Below, piece by piece: positions 43,851-54,155 of a stretch of DNA of 64,000 bases; the stretch's first letter is position 1, and every line of letters starts with the position of its first letter. A program made the position numbers and the translations under genes. The stretch spans positions 5,845,501 to 5,909,500 of the forward strand of contig JAGTTD010000010.1 of the NCBI GenBank assembly GCA_018398585.1. The letters run 5' to 3'. This stretch comes from Simmondsia chinensis. Taxonomy: Eukaryota; Streptophyta; Magnoliopsida; Caryophyllales; Simmondsiaceae. Under the pieces are notes generated by a model, which was not told where the DNA came from, ran no database searches, and worked only from the letters and a program-made list of their open reading frames with translations.

Positions 43851-46698
43851 GTGTTTCTCCAGAGAACCAAAGGCTCTTTTCCTTTTTGCTCTCCTTTTGC
43901 TCTCCAACAAAACCAAAAAATAGGGGTTATAAAGCAACAAGCATGGTTCAATCAACGGTGTAGACCATGACGCATGGCAACTATCCAAGTAGGCACGAAT
44001 AGTTGGCACGCCTAAGTGGTTACAGGAATTTGGGTAGGCGGGTCGGTTAATAACCTTCGGGTATTTAAAACAAACTAAGTATTATTTATTACCCTAAATG
44101 ACATGAGGTATTTTCAAAAATATTATTAGTCATATTCAGCAAATTCCGAAATTATAACCCATTACAAATTCAACTAAAATTATCTGCTATTTTTATTTTC
44201 CAAATTAGAACATAATCACCCATATTTGCCTCTACGAGCCGACCAGGTGAGTGGCCAAAACCTGCAAACATCATCTTAATTTCCTGAATAAAAATTCTCA
44301 AACAATTTTTATCTTAATTTAGTCATGATGCTCCAGTCTCTTATTTTTGATAAACTTACGAATCTAACTTCAATCACATAGCGGATATACGAATTTCATG
44401 GGACCATAATGCAGCAATTTCCACCATGGTCTCATGAAATTAGCTCAATGCACTCCTTTAAGAATAGAGGCCATTTCGAAGACAACCACAATGGGTTCCG
44501 GTTACCTTGACACAAAACATTGACACACAAGTTTTGATGAGGGCAACACACTACTTCAAAAAACTAGTTTCACAACAACAAACTAAACATGCTCACTACA
44601 ACATGAGCTTCAGAAATCAAGCACAAAGTTATAGTAGTGAAGTCTATCACAATATAAACATGAAATACAAGTGAAACATGCAATTCTCCAAGAAATCAAG
44701 TTAGCCACATCGTCTCTTATATTGCAGAATAAGACTCCACCGTAAACAACATCCACTACAACCCATTATGAGCATACAGCATTATGTTTGTAACCCAAAC
44801 CAGAGGCACCTAAACATAGCTCAGATACCTATTAAAGTTAAATATAAGACCTATACCTTACAGTTTTCTTAAGACTGGAAAACAAGGCATGAAATAATGA
44901 TCCTAAGGGCATATTAATCTCCCAAAGCAACAACGTGTCTTGATATGACTCAAACATATCAATTTTCCCCCCAAATTAGGCTAAAAAATAGCAAAGACAG
45001 CTTAAAGACATACTAAAATACAAACAATTCTTTAGCAAACAGCCCAAAGACTATAAAATCAATATGGACAAGAACATACAGCCCAAAACCCACATGTAGC
45101 AAGAACTAAAGTCATTCCGAGTACTCAACAGACTTGTATAGGCAACATGCTTGCAACATAGCTACAAAGAAATATGAAAGGCACCTCAACCTATGAGACT
45201 AGTACAAAATCATACATAGATTTTCTAGGAACATACATGTCCTACAAGCCCTTTTCAAGGATCAACGATTTCACTTATGTCTCTCAAACATGCAAGAAAA
45301 CAATTCTCGGATACAATGCTTAATCTCATGGTTAAAGCTTAAACATACAATCCTTTACTGGTAATCTGAGATTCAAGATTGTGCAAGTAAACATGCCTAA
45401 ACCTAAGAGTTAGCCAATTCTAGGTTCAGGGTTTCATTTTAACTAGTTCACGATCAACATTCAAGCATTAAACAAGTAACAATACAGAAATTAAAAAAAG
45501 AAAAAAAAAACACACACACACACACAATCCAATTAATGTATAGCACAATTAGCCACAAAAACAACAGCACTACACCATGCTCGACTGTGTAAACCAACAC
45601 CAAGAACAAAATTCAAACCATGGATTCTCACCCCACCATCAACCAAGTTAGGCTCAACAGTTTAACTTCAAAATTGCTCCACCTGAAAAATAGCATCCAA
45701 ACATATATTCTTAAATGACCATACACTAGGTCGAATATGAGCGATTACCACTAACCTGCTCGACCATCAGTTGTACCACGTGCTTTCTCAATTTAAAAAA
45801 ACCGTCTTAAGAATAAACATATTTTCTATAAACAAGAAAACATGGTCAAAAAACAATGAGAAATCCAAGCTACCTTGATCACCTAATAAAGCGCCCAAAA
45901 CCAGGACGTTTGAACTTGTCTCAACCACGAAGTAGGAAACAAACAGGGCTTTAGACGCAATATCCAACGCTCAAATAGAATGACCTACATAAGAAACTAG
46001 TCAAAATCGAATTGAGAAATCCAAGGACTTCAAGAAGGTCCTAACAAACAAGACACTTCTATGGTTCCAAGAGAAAACCAAGTTCTCTTAACCATTCCAA
46101 AATAGACGACGTTCTACAGCCAAGATAGTTAAACTCCAAACATCTTTCTAGAAACACTCTATCCTAAGCACCCCATTGCCTATTCAAAACTCAACAAGTA
46201 GTGAAGAGTCCTCAATTCTAGTTAAAAACAAAGCATCCAACATCTAAACAGCGCTAGGTTCTGATTATAAAGCCAAATCTAACTAATTTAATACATTTTC
46301 CTTTTGTTTTATATCACACATATATTCTCTTTCTTTCAAGATTTATTAAGCGACCATGCACATTGTGGTATACGAAACATAACACTTAAATTTTTCGATA
46401 ACAAAAGCCTACGGATCGTCTCCTTTAAAAAACAATCATTCTTCTTGAAAAATATTTGAAAATTTTAAACTCAAAAATTTTTCAAAAAATCAAAATACAG
46501 TTCAAAACCAATTTCAGTATATATCTCCTAATTTTTCTTTACTTCTTCCATTTCTTTCTAAAAATCCAAAGAAAATCCAAGGCTAAAATTTCAAGAACAC
46601 ATCAAATCCAAGAAAACAAAACGATGAACTTAAAACCTCATTCTAGTTCTATTTCGGTTGAGCTTTGGGCTCACAGTGCAACTGGACTCCATAGTCAA
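43851..46698. other. Non-coding, G-poor interior of the LARD-like element
   Basis: No supported gene on either strand. The plus strand is rich in A and C and markedly poor in G over about 2.8 kb, which points to a transcribed strand bias or to a peculiar origin. A (CA)n run lies at 45510-45526. Confidence 0.6.
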
Positions 46699-46713
46699 AG
46701 CTCTAATACCACT
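46699..46713 (-). promoter_or_regulatory. Primer binding site of the LARD-like element
   Basis: Reads AGTGGTATTAGAGCT on the minus strand; the core TGGTATTAGAGC differs from the tRNA-Met site by one base. Confidence 0.75.
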
Positions 46714-47259
46714 TGTTATAAATTCAGGCCCTAATATCCGAGCTCAACCCTTACTCGAAAAATGGATCTTGTCTAAGCACTAAGCAACCAAAAACCCACA
46801 ATCAAAATACTGTGCAAACAAACTATAGAACATGAAAAAAGTAGAACACACATGATATACGTGGTTCCACTCCTAAACGATATCCATGGGCCTCCATTTT
46901 CAGAGGAGTCAATCCACTATCCATTATTTAATGTTACAATCAAGGATTGAGCACTAAGACTAAAATTAAAAATAAAAAATAAAAAAAAAACACTACAAAG
47001 ATTTGAAGCAAGAAACTGAGAAAGAACAAGAGAAAGTCATAACTGCAGGAGGAGAACAAAGAATAGTCTAGAGATCCAACTTCTAGTTGGATTCTTGAAG
47101 AAGGCCATCATTAGGGACTACATCACCGTGTCTCTACCTTTCAATCGAGCAACAAAGCACTCCAAAGGTTCACTGCCGTTCTTGGTTGCTCACTGCTTGG
47201 ACAAGATCCGTTTTTCAAGTAAGGGTTCGGGTCGGATATTAAGGCCCAAATTCTTAAGA
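46714..47259 (-). repeat. Right (5') LTR of the LARD-like element, with long inverted ends
   Basis: 546 bp. The first 55-60 bp (TGTTATAAATTCAGGCC, then ATATCCGAGCTCAACCC and TTACTCGAAAAATGGATC) reappear inverted at 47200-47259 (GATCCGTTTTTCAAGTAAGG, GGTTCGGGTCGGATATT, AAGGCCCAAATTCTTAAGA). LTRs normally have only a few inverted bases. Confidence 0.7.
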
Positions 47260-47264
47260 GTGGC

Positions 47265-47345
47265 CTCTACAAGTATGGTCATCATTCTCCCACTTCATCC
47301 TCAACCGTTGGTTCGTTAGGGTCATAGTCCTTGGTCGGAGAAGTT
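47265..47345 (-). pseudogene. Copia gag N-terminal scrap
   Basis: Reads QRLRMKWENDDHTCRGH, the copia gag block of the type KWENDDYLCRGHIL, continuing on the far side of the LARD-like element at 41990. Further upstream the frame is lost. Confidence 0.75.
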
Positions 47346-48314
47346 TTGGTGTAATCAGGACATACGACACATCGATGGTAGTGATCAGGAAGTCCGTCTT
47401 CCTTTGAAAGAGCATGATATGTTTTTAAAGTAACTAAATCCAAAAATGGGAAAGCCCTTATCTAGAGAATCATGTGCCCTTTGGAAGAGACACATCTCTT
47501 CCTAGAGAACACTCATCTTCAAAATGATATAAAAAAACCACGCGAAGTAATTGGCGAAACTTCCCTCTGTGTGGTCACAAAAGGACACACAACCCTCTTT
47601 CTTAGGTATTGTCGCATTTTGTAAGTTATGTGACAACACACCATATCCAATGAGCCTTATTAGAATAAGTGTGTCGACACACACCATCACAAGCCAAAAC
47701 ACATCCAAAATATATAAAGCTCAATAACAACTTGTGTTTTGTTACACATAGTTACAACCATAAATTATAAATAAAAGGCTATCTTTCTAGTAGTGCTCCT
47801 TGTAACTATCTCGAGCTCGGGTTTGTAATCCTTTGTTGATATCACAATAACCACTTCGAGCAGGTATTTCTTAAGGGCTAGTTTGCGTGCTTCATTAATC
47901 AAAACAATGTCGTTTCCAAAACCTCGAATTTTCAAAAGATCACAATGCTCTTCTCCCATGGCAGGCACATGCCTCATTAATTTAAACGACATCTTTCCAA
48001 CCTTCTCAAGTTTGGTAATGGAGACTAAATTGACACAATAAAAAGTATAAGAATTAAACAAACACAATAAATATAAGGACTATTGACGTAGTCTAACCTG
48101 ATGGATGCGTCGATGAATATAGACAAGAAAAGCCCATACAAGGAAATTATTTGGTTACCAAAAGACTGAAAGGACTAATGAAGCCGCTGTGCCCGTCAAG
48201 AAATTTAAACGAAAGTACACACCATCACGAAACGACAAACGTGTTCAGCGAGGGTATTTAAAAACTTTTCTTTTTTAGGTAGGTGGTGCTCAAATCAATC
48301 CGTAAACGAAATTT
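47346..48314. other. Unassigned DNA with a 100-codon frame on the minus strand
   Basis: A frame at 47765-48067 (minus, RHVPAMGEEHCDLLKIRGFG, then KLALKKYLLEVVIVI) is not recognised and has no visible motif. It may be copia leader or debris of another element. Confidence 0.3.
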
Positions 48315-48526
48315 AGAATCAAATTTTTGGCAGAAAATAGAGTTAATCATACCGAATATTCAGTTTGGTTAACATAATTGAATAAATTTGAGGTGCTTTC
48401 AGACGGTAACGAATAGATTTAGAATCGAATTTTTGGCAGAAAATAGAGTTAATCATACTGAATATTCTGTTTGGTTAACATAATTGAATAAATTTGAGGT
48501 ACTTTCAGACGGTAATGAGTAGTAAT
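48315..48526. repeat. Tandem duplication of a 106-bp unit
   Basis: Copies at 48315-48420 and 48421-48526 (agaatcaaatttttggcaga against agaatcgaatttttggcaga) differ at only a few positions. It ends one base before the TAATTT target of the compound LTR element. Confidence 0.85.
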
Positions 48527-48527
48527 T

Positions 48528-48797
48528 TGATACAACTATTAGGGTTGCATCCAAGAATTAGGAGTTTAGATTAGGGATAGATTGAAGAAAGATAGTTAGA
48601 TGAGAGAGAGAAGTAGAGAGAGAGGAGAGAGAGGAAGAATTAGGGTTAGAGTTTAGAGGAAGAGAGTGATAGAGAGAGAAGATATTTTGTTATTGAATGT
48701 GTACTTTGATATTTGTTACAAGTAATTATACTAATTCACCCAATAACTCAACTAACTCTCCCAATTACACTTTTATTTAACACTAATACATGTATCA
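48528..48797 (-). repeat. Inverted LTR of the compound element
   Basis: 270 bp, TGATACAACTATTAG to ACATGTATCA. Its reverse complement differs from 49820-50089 at about nine positions. A purine-rich GTGGGGTAA lies just inside (minus strand). Confidence 0.9.
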
Positions 48798-49819
48798 TTA
48801 CCCCACGCTCGACAACGACCTTGCCCTCAAGGTCGAAAATTCAGGAAACAAAGTTGGAGCTCGTAGTATTCTTGCCAGCAAAGGGCTCTATTATGAGTCC
48901 CTTAAACATTTCTCCACCAGGATCAAAGACAAATATCTGGTTGACAAAGTTTTGAAGTTGAGACATCTCGTCATGAAGTTCTACTGCAGCCTTTGATAAA
49001 AGATCATCCCGAAGTTATAAATCAGCACACAAGGTAGAACAAACAATATATGCTTTAACCTCACTTTCTGTCATAGCAAAGGTGATTATCGGAAAGTAAT
49101 CATCACCTGCAAATTCAAATGTTAGATCCAACCTAGAGAACTGAGCTCTCTTATCTATCAGTGGGTCGCAAACAATAGATGCCTTTAGTTGAAAAGTAGC
49201 TTCCAGTTTTCTGAAATTGACCTCTTCTGCCATCTCAACTTTACTAGAAACTCCAATGAGTTCATTTATTTCTAAGCTGTCAAACTCCTCAAGTTCCCTC
49301 TTAATGCTTAAATCCATGTTGATAGTGTCCATCGGTCCTTGCTCATGTTTCTTCAACCAAGTAGTTCCAACAAGTTCATGTGTAGGTGTTGGCTTTGATA
49401 ATTTCAACATAAGAGGGTGGAACTTTATTTTCAACTTGCATTATTAAAATTTTACTCTCACTTTTAGTACTGAAATCACTCTTGACATGAATTGATTGCA
49501 CTTCCTCAACCATATGTTGCATAGAACAATCTAATGAGGCATCATGTGTACCTCCAATAGGTTGTGTCATATTATATACTTGAGGCTCAAGATTGAGAAA
49601 TTGGATATCCATGTAACAGCAATGGTCGTATATAGCTCTTCCATTGAACAAAAATGCAGAAATCGCATTTTGTCTTGAAGAAAATGTGATGTGTGCTTTA
49701 ACCTCAAGAATTGTTGATGAGATGACTTCAAGTTTTGCAATGTGACCAAAATAAGAGAATACTTGATGAAGAACATCTTCAGTTATTGGATAAAAGACCT
49801 CCGTGACTTTGAATAAAAG
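48798..49819 (-). pseudogene. Inverted, 5'-truncated copy of the RRM-type ORF
   Basis: Begins at the join with KVTEVFYPITEDVLHQVFSY and keeps the RRM through AISAFLFNGRAIYDHCCYMD, then IQFLNLEPQVYN, nearly identical to the intact ORF at 50130-51086. The part after that is strongly diverged, with two frame changes (49376-49440) and a stop at 49015. The first 70 codons and its own 5' LTR are absent because the copy ends at 49819. Confidence 0.8.
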
Positions 49820-50089
49820 TGATACATGTATTAGTGTTAAATAAAACTGTAATTAGGAGAGTTAGTTGAGTTGTTGGGTGAATTAGTATAAATACTTGTA
49901 ACAAATATCAAATTAGACATTCAATAACAAAATATCTTCTCTCTCTATCTCTCTCTTCCTCTAAACTCTAACCCTAATTCTCCCTCCCTCTCCTCTCTCT
50001 CTACTTCTCTCTCTCATCTAACTATCTTTCTTCAATCTATCCCTAATCTAAACTCCTAATTCTTGGATGCAACCCTAATAGTTGTATCA
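49820..50089 (+). repeat. Middle LTR of the compound element
   Basis: 270 bp from TGATACATGTA to GTTGTATCA, followed by a PBS. It has a long CT-rich stretch at 49938-50020 and is much closer to the inverted LTR than to the right LTR of its own element. Confidence 0.9.
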
Positions 50090-50090
50090 A

Positions 50091-50105
50091 TTGGTATCAT
50101 AGCAG
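50091..50105 (+). promoter_or_regulatory. Primer binding site of the compound element
   Basis: TTGGTATCATAGCAG, one base inside the middle LTR. It resembles the tRNA-Met site with AGAG changed to ATAG. Confidence 0.75.
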
Positions 50106-50129
50106 GCAATGTGCTGCGTATCGTGATCA

Positions 50130-51086
50130 ATGGCCAAGGGCACGTGTAGCGCCTCAAACATTGGACGCTTGGAGGCTCGGTTAAATGACACCGAGAATCG
50201 TCTTGAAGGTCGATTGAATGATCTTGATGAAAGATTGCAAGTAATGGTGACCGAGATGACTTCGATTAAGCAAGAACAAAGCAAAATGATGGAGATTCTG
50301 CGGAATTTGCAACGTCATCATCGACCTAGTGATGATGCTACCCTCTTGATCAAAGTCACGGAGGTTTTTTATCCCATAACTGAGGATGTTCTTCATCAGG
50401 TATTCTCTCATTTTGGTCACATTGCAAAACTTGAAGTCATCTCATCATCAATTCTTGAGGTTAAAGCACACATCGCATTTTCTTCAAGACAAAATGCGAT
50501 TTCTGCAGTTTTGTTCAATGGAAGAGCTATATATGACCATTGCTGTTACATGGATATTCAATTTCACAATCTTGAGCCTCAAGTATATAACATGACACAG
50601 CCTATTAGAGGGACACATGATGCCTCATCTGATTGTCATAAGCACAATATAGTTAATGAAGTGAAATCAATTCATGTCAAGAGTGATTTCGGTATCAAAA
50701 GTGGCAGTAATGTTACAAGAACACAAGCTGAAGATAAAGTTTCAACCTCTTATGTTGACATTGTCGAGTCTAAACCTACACATGAAGTTGACGCATTTCC
50801 ATCTACCGCTCAATTTAAAAAAGTTGAGGCATCTCCGTTGGTTATCACGAAATTAGTTGATTGTTTAATTGATGGTAGAGCTCAAACCATGGACCATATT
50901 TCAAATCTTGAAGACAATGCAATTGTTGAAACACTTCTCACATTGGCATTTGGTGAAGACATGAAGATATTTGGAGACAATAAACAGTACTATTTGGTTG
51001 AGGTTTCTTCGCGGTCCAATGAGATCAAGGAGGCAAGCTTAATTTTTCATATGCAACAGAAGAAGCTGTCAACTTGGTACCATTGA
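50130..51086 (+). CDS. LTR-element protein with a PTB-like RNA recognition motif, intact 318 codons
   Basis: An open frame from ATG 25 bp after the PBS to TGA at 51084-51086. Residues about 10-65 are heptad-like and charged (RLEARLNDTENRLEGRLNDL), a probable coiled coil. Residues about 74-150 read LIKVTEVFYPITEDVLHQVF, then FGHIAKLEVISSS, EVKAHIAFSSRQNAI and AVLFNGRAIYDHCCYMDIQF, closely parallel to the RRM of plant polypyrimidine-tract-binding proteins (YPVTVDVLHQVFSPYG, SRQSA, GRNIYDGCCQLDIQ). The C-terminal half has no motif. There is no zinc knuckle, protease or RT. It stands where gag should be, between PBS and polypurine tract, so it may bind the element's RNA. The frame is intact although the element is old by its LTRs. 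The RRM likeness is by eye; the role is inference. Confidence 0.8.
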   Translation: MAKGTCSASNIGRLEARLNDTENRLEGRLNDLDERLQVMVTEMTSIKQEQSKMMEILRNLQRHHRPSDDATLLIKVTEVFYPITEDVLHQVFSHFGHIAKLEVISSSILEVKAHIAFSSRQNAISAVLFNGRAIYDHCCYMDIQFHNLEPQVYNMTQPIRGTHDASSDCHKHNIVNEVKSIHVKSDFGIKSGSNVTRTQAEDKVSTSYVDIVESKPTHEVDAFPSTAQFKKVEASPLVITKLVDCLIDGRAQTMDHISNLEDNAIVETLLTLAFGEDMKIFGDNKQYYLVEVSSRSNEIKEASLIFHMQQKKLSTWYH

Positions 51087-51249
51087 CGCATCGTGCCACC
51101 TATTGTGTTGAGCAAAGTCCCGTGCTCGGTTTTGCTTTTGTTGTAACTGTTTTTATTTTTGATCCGGGGGGAACATATTCATCATTAGTTTGTATATCCT
51201 CCTCAAGTCATATAAAAAAAAATATCACCCTTTGGGGACAAGGGTGTTC

Positions 51250-51264
51250 TATTGGGGGAGGTAT
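51250..51264 (+). promoter_or_regulatory. Polypurine tract of the compound element
   Basis: The purine run GGGGGAGG just before the right LTR start TGTTACATG. Confidence 0.65.
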
Positions 51265-51556
51265 TGTTACATGTACTTGTAGATCATTTAGGTAGTTAGT
51301 TTGTTAGTAGGGATAAAGAATTAGTAGTTGAGTTGGTTGAGTTGGTTAGGGACATTTTTGTGATGAGTTACAAAGTAACTCTTTAAATACATACGTAGAT
51401 GGAGTCATTCAATAACAAAAATCAAATACATTTCTCATCTTCATCTATTCTAATCTCTCATCTCCTTCTTCTAATTCTTTCTCTTATCTAACTCTCTTTC
51501 TCAATCTATCCTAACCCTAACCCTAAATCTTGGATACAATCTAATTGATTGTATCA
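51265..51556 (+). repeat. Right LTR of the compound element, diverged
   Basis: 292 bp from TGTTACATGTACTTG to GATTGTATCA. It shares the layout (TATA-like cttTAAATAC, CT-rich leader, CTAACCCTAA) with the middle LTR but differs heavily in sequence and length. Confidence 0.8.
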
Positions 51557-51747
51557 TAATTTTGTCAATTTCAATTAATCAATTTATCAAAATAATATGT
51601 ATCATGTATATGTTTTTAAATGTTCGTTATAGTATTCATTAACTAATTTTCTAGCATATAAGTAATTATTCCATAACGTATACTCAACTTTTTCTTTTTT
51701 CCTAGATCATCTCCTCTTATAGAGTACTCGTGCCCCACTGTTCTATC

Positions 51748-52686
51748 TAGGGGTGTCCAAAATAAGGTCTAAAAATCGAACCAAACCATAAATTATGGTT
51801 TGGTTTAGTTAATTTGGTTTATGGTTTGAAAAATTATGGTTTAGTTTAGAAAACTTTGGTTATTAAAATTTACGGTTTAGGTTTGGTCTAAAACAAAACT
51901 TAAACCATAAACTATAAAAATTATAAAAAAAAAAATATCCAATAATTATTTGTATCATCCAAATTATAACAAGTTATGTTAGTGGCAAAATTTACTTGAT
52001 AACCCGATAAAAATAATTAAGATTATTTACACCAAAGGTCTTTGTACTTTTCTGATCTTGTCAACTTAAATCTTATACTTTTAATTATATCAATTTAGTC
52101 CCTTTATAATTTAGATTATGTCAATTTAGTCATTTAGTGAAATTTAAATTAAGGTAATGATGTAATTTTTAACGACAAAATCGTAATAGATGTAAGTAAT
52201 ATTTACTAGTGGATTCAATTTAATCTAATCTGTGACTAAACTATTAAATATTCTATTAACAACTTAACAAAAATTTTAACAGACCTATTGTTACTACTGA
52301 ATTTTCCAAAAAACATTAATGCTGAATTTAACCAACTAATTTTATTTATTGTTCATAGTTTTTGTTTATGTAGTATATAGTATAAACATATATTATACTA
52401 TTAATTAGGAAAAGAAGTAAAATTTTCGTAATTTTTTATGTTTTGTAGTTAATGATGATTTTAATATTGATCAAATTATATTTATATTAGTGTTAACAAC
52501 AATTTTTATATTATAATAGTTAAAATCATAAACCGGACCGGACTGGACCAGAATTACGGTTTGGTCTGGTTTGGTTTGTGAGATAAAACGACTTGCTTTT
52601 GGCTTACAAAATTTTCAAACCTTATTTTTATGGTTTGGTCCGCTTTGGTAACTATAAATCGCCAAATCGGACCGTGTGCACGCCTA
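51748..52686. mobile_element. Non-autonomous hAT element, 8-bp target duplication
   Basis: GTTCTATC at 51740-51747 and 52687-52694. The termini TAGGGGTGTCCAAAAT and, inverted, TAGGCGTGCACACGGT have the TAGGGGTG form common in hAT MITEs. Both subterminal parts are rich in ATGGTTTGGTTT in opposite orientations. A stretch at 52030-52330 resembles one arm of the MITE at 53773. Confidence 0.85.
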
Positions 52687-52694
52687 GTTCTATC

Positions 52695-53429
52695 CCTATT
52701 ATGAACTAAATACTACTTTGCTACAATCTAGTGTTACTCGTTCACCCATACGTCTGTTAAAATGACATATTATATGTTAATTTTTTTAAATTGGATTATA
52801 CGCACACAATTTATTGAATTTTCTCAATTTTAATGCAAATTTTTGGTTTGTAAAAGGAGATATATTATATAATATGAAAGATGTGTTGTAATATTTTTTG
52901 GTCCCCAATTAAACGGTATAACCGAACCGAATTATCGATTTCTGAAAGTTGGTTAACTAATTTTTCAATTACAGTAATGGCTAGAGATTTTAGAGTCATC
53001 ATGTTTACAATTAATCAAACTGAAATACTTTTCAATGTGATTAATCAAACGATCAACATCCACAGTGTCCACGCCGGATCACGTATGAAAAAATATGAAA
53101 CGTGTTAAGTCTTAAAAATATGAAAAAAATTTAAAATCACTTGTTGCTTATAAATAACAAATTTCAAAATCTGGTAAGTTAGTTTAGAATAAAATTACGT
53201 GACAGAAATATTATTAAAAGCATTATTATACAATGATTTTGAGTCATTTACATTTTAGTACTCAATGTTTGTGAAATTAATAAAAAGGCTTAATTTATTT
53301 TTTAATACTTTAGATTACTTTCGCATCAATCAATAAGACCCTCTCTAACATTATAACAACATACTCGAAAAGAAAATTAACATGGCAGGTCACTTTAGAT
53401 ACCCACTACAATACATTGGCCAAAACACT
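52695..53429. other. Non-coding AT-rich DNA
   Basis: No gene supported. The patch ccgaaccgaattatcg at 52923-52938 is of the kind seen in hAT-like interiors. Confidence 0.4.
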
Positions 53430-53710
53430 TGATGTGCCTCATATTTTATGGGTTTTATAATGCATTCATATGCTATTTTTGGCTATTACATGTGTGCATT
53501 GCATAATTTATGTGTATTTAGGTATAGAACCCATCAGAGTAAGTTTATCTTGAAAAGCAGTGAAGAATGAGCTAAAACAGATAAATTTGAAGACTATTTT
53601 GAGAAGTCTGACCACATGGGAAAAAATTACCCATTAGGCCCAGATTCGACTTTCAAATATTGTGTTTATAAGTCCTTTGACACTGCATCGTGAATTGAGC
53701 CCCTAGGGCT
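53430..53710 (+). repeat. 5' LTR fragment of the gypsy-like element
   Basis: Starts TGATGTGCCTCATATTTTAT and parallels 55962 onward. Homology stops near 53710, where taggggtgtaaatgaa starts unrelated AT-rich sequence. Confidence 0.6.
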
Positions 53711-53772
53711 AGGGGTGTAAATGAATTTTTTATGGGTTATTTTATTTTACTTTTTTTCTTTTATATTTTTAT

Positions 53773-54155
53773 GGGTTATTTATACCAAATGTCCCTATAC
53801 TTTATTCATTGTGTCAATTTAGTCCTTCAACTTTAGTTGTGTCAATTTAGTCCCTATACAATTCAAAACGTGTCAATTTGGTCATTAAAAATTTTATGTT
53901 AAGTTTTTAATAAAATTTTTAATAGTTCAGCCACAAATTGGGTTAAATTGAACAAACAAATAAATTTATAGTAATTTACTTTCATCTAATATAATTTTGC
54001 CATTCAAAATTACGTCATTAACTAAACTTAAATTAAAACAAAGGACTAAATTGACACATTTTAAATTGTTGAGGGACTAAATTGATATTATTAAAAGTAC
54101 AAGAACCAAATTGACACAATGGGCAAAATACACAAACCTTTGTTGTAAATAACCC
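53773..54155. mobile_element. MITE with long inverted arms and a perfect 9-bp target duplication
   Basis: TATTTTTAT stands at 53764-53772 and 54156-54164. The termini GGGTTATTTA and TAAATAACCC lead into arms of well over 100 bp (TTGTGTCAATTTAGTCC-type repeats on the left, GGACTAAATTGACAC on the right). The 9-bp duplication suggests the Mutator group. 383 bp, non-coding. Confidence 0.8.

Larger units (their letters stand above)
41996..47259 (-). mobile_element. Large non-coding LTR element (LARD-like), nested in copia gag
   Basis: Flanked by GTGGT (41991-41995) and GTGGC (47260-47264), one mismatch. LTR-like copies at 41996-42445 and 46714-47259 share their first 450 bp. A tRNA-Met type PBS (46699-46713) sits just inside the right LTR, giving minus orientation. 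The interior (43851-46698) has no coding region on either strand. A gypsy solo LTR occupies 42571-43850. Removing the element joins DHTCRGH to ILNEMTDSLF in copia gag. Confidence 0.75.
33556..47345 (-). mobile_element. Old Ty1/copia element split by at least five later insertions
   Basis: Reading on the minus strand from 47345 down: gag start (47265-47345), gag (41087-41990), protease and zinc knuckle (41230-41500), GAG-pre-integrase (40717-41033), integrase (40531-40596 and 35370-36347), RT (35111-35370 and 33900-34030) and RNase H (33556-33830). Each gap is an identified insertion whose removal rejoins the copia reading frame. No LTR is recognised at either end. It is neither of the other copia families in the window. 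Confidence 0.8.
48528..51556. mobile_element. Compound LTR retroelement: inverted half-element joined to a complete element, one target duplication
   Basis: Order: inverted LTR (48528-48797), inverted internal part (48798-49819), direct LTR (49820-50089), internal part with an intact ORF (50090-51264), direct LTR (51265-51556). TAATT stands at 48523-48527 and 51557-51561; neither half alone has a duplication. Both outer ends are U5 ends (TGATACAAC outward left, GTTGTATCA right). The join at 49819/49820 falls exactly on the U3 tip of the middle LTR. This suggests that the middle LTR's end integrated into a sister cDNA and the product then entered the chromosome. Confidence 0.75.

Noticed and set aside
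48528..49819. Two independent LTR elements side by side
   Set aside because: Neither the left half nor the right half has its own target duplication, whereas TAATT flanks the two together and the join is exactly at an LTR tip.
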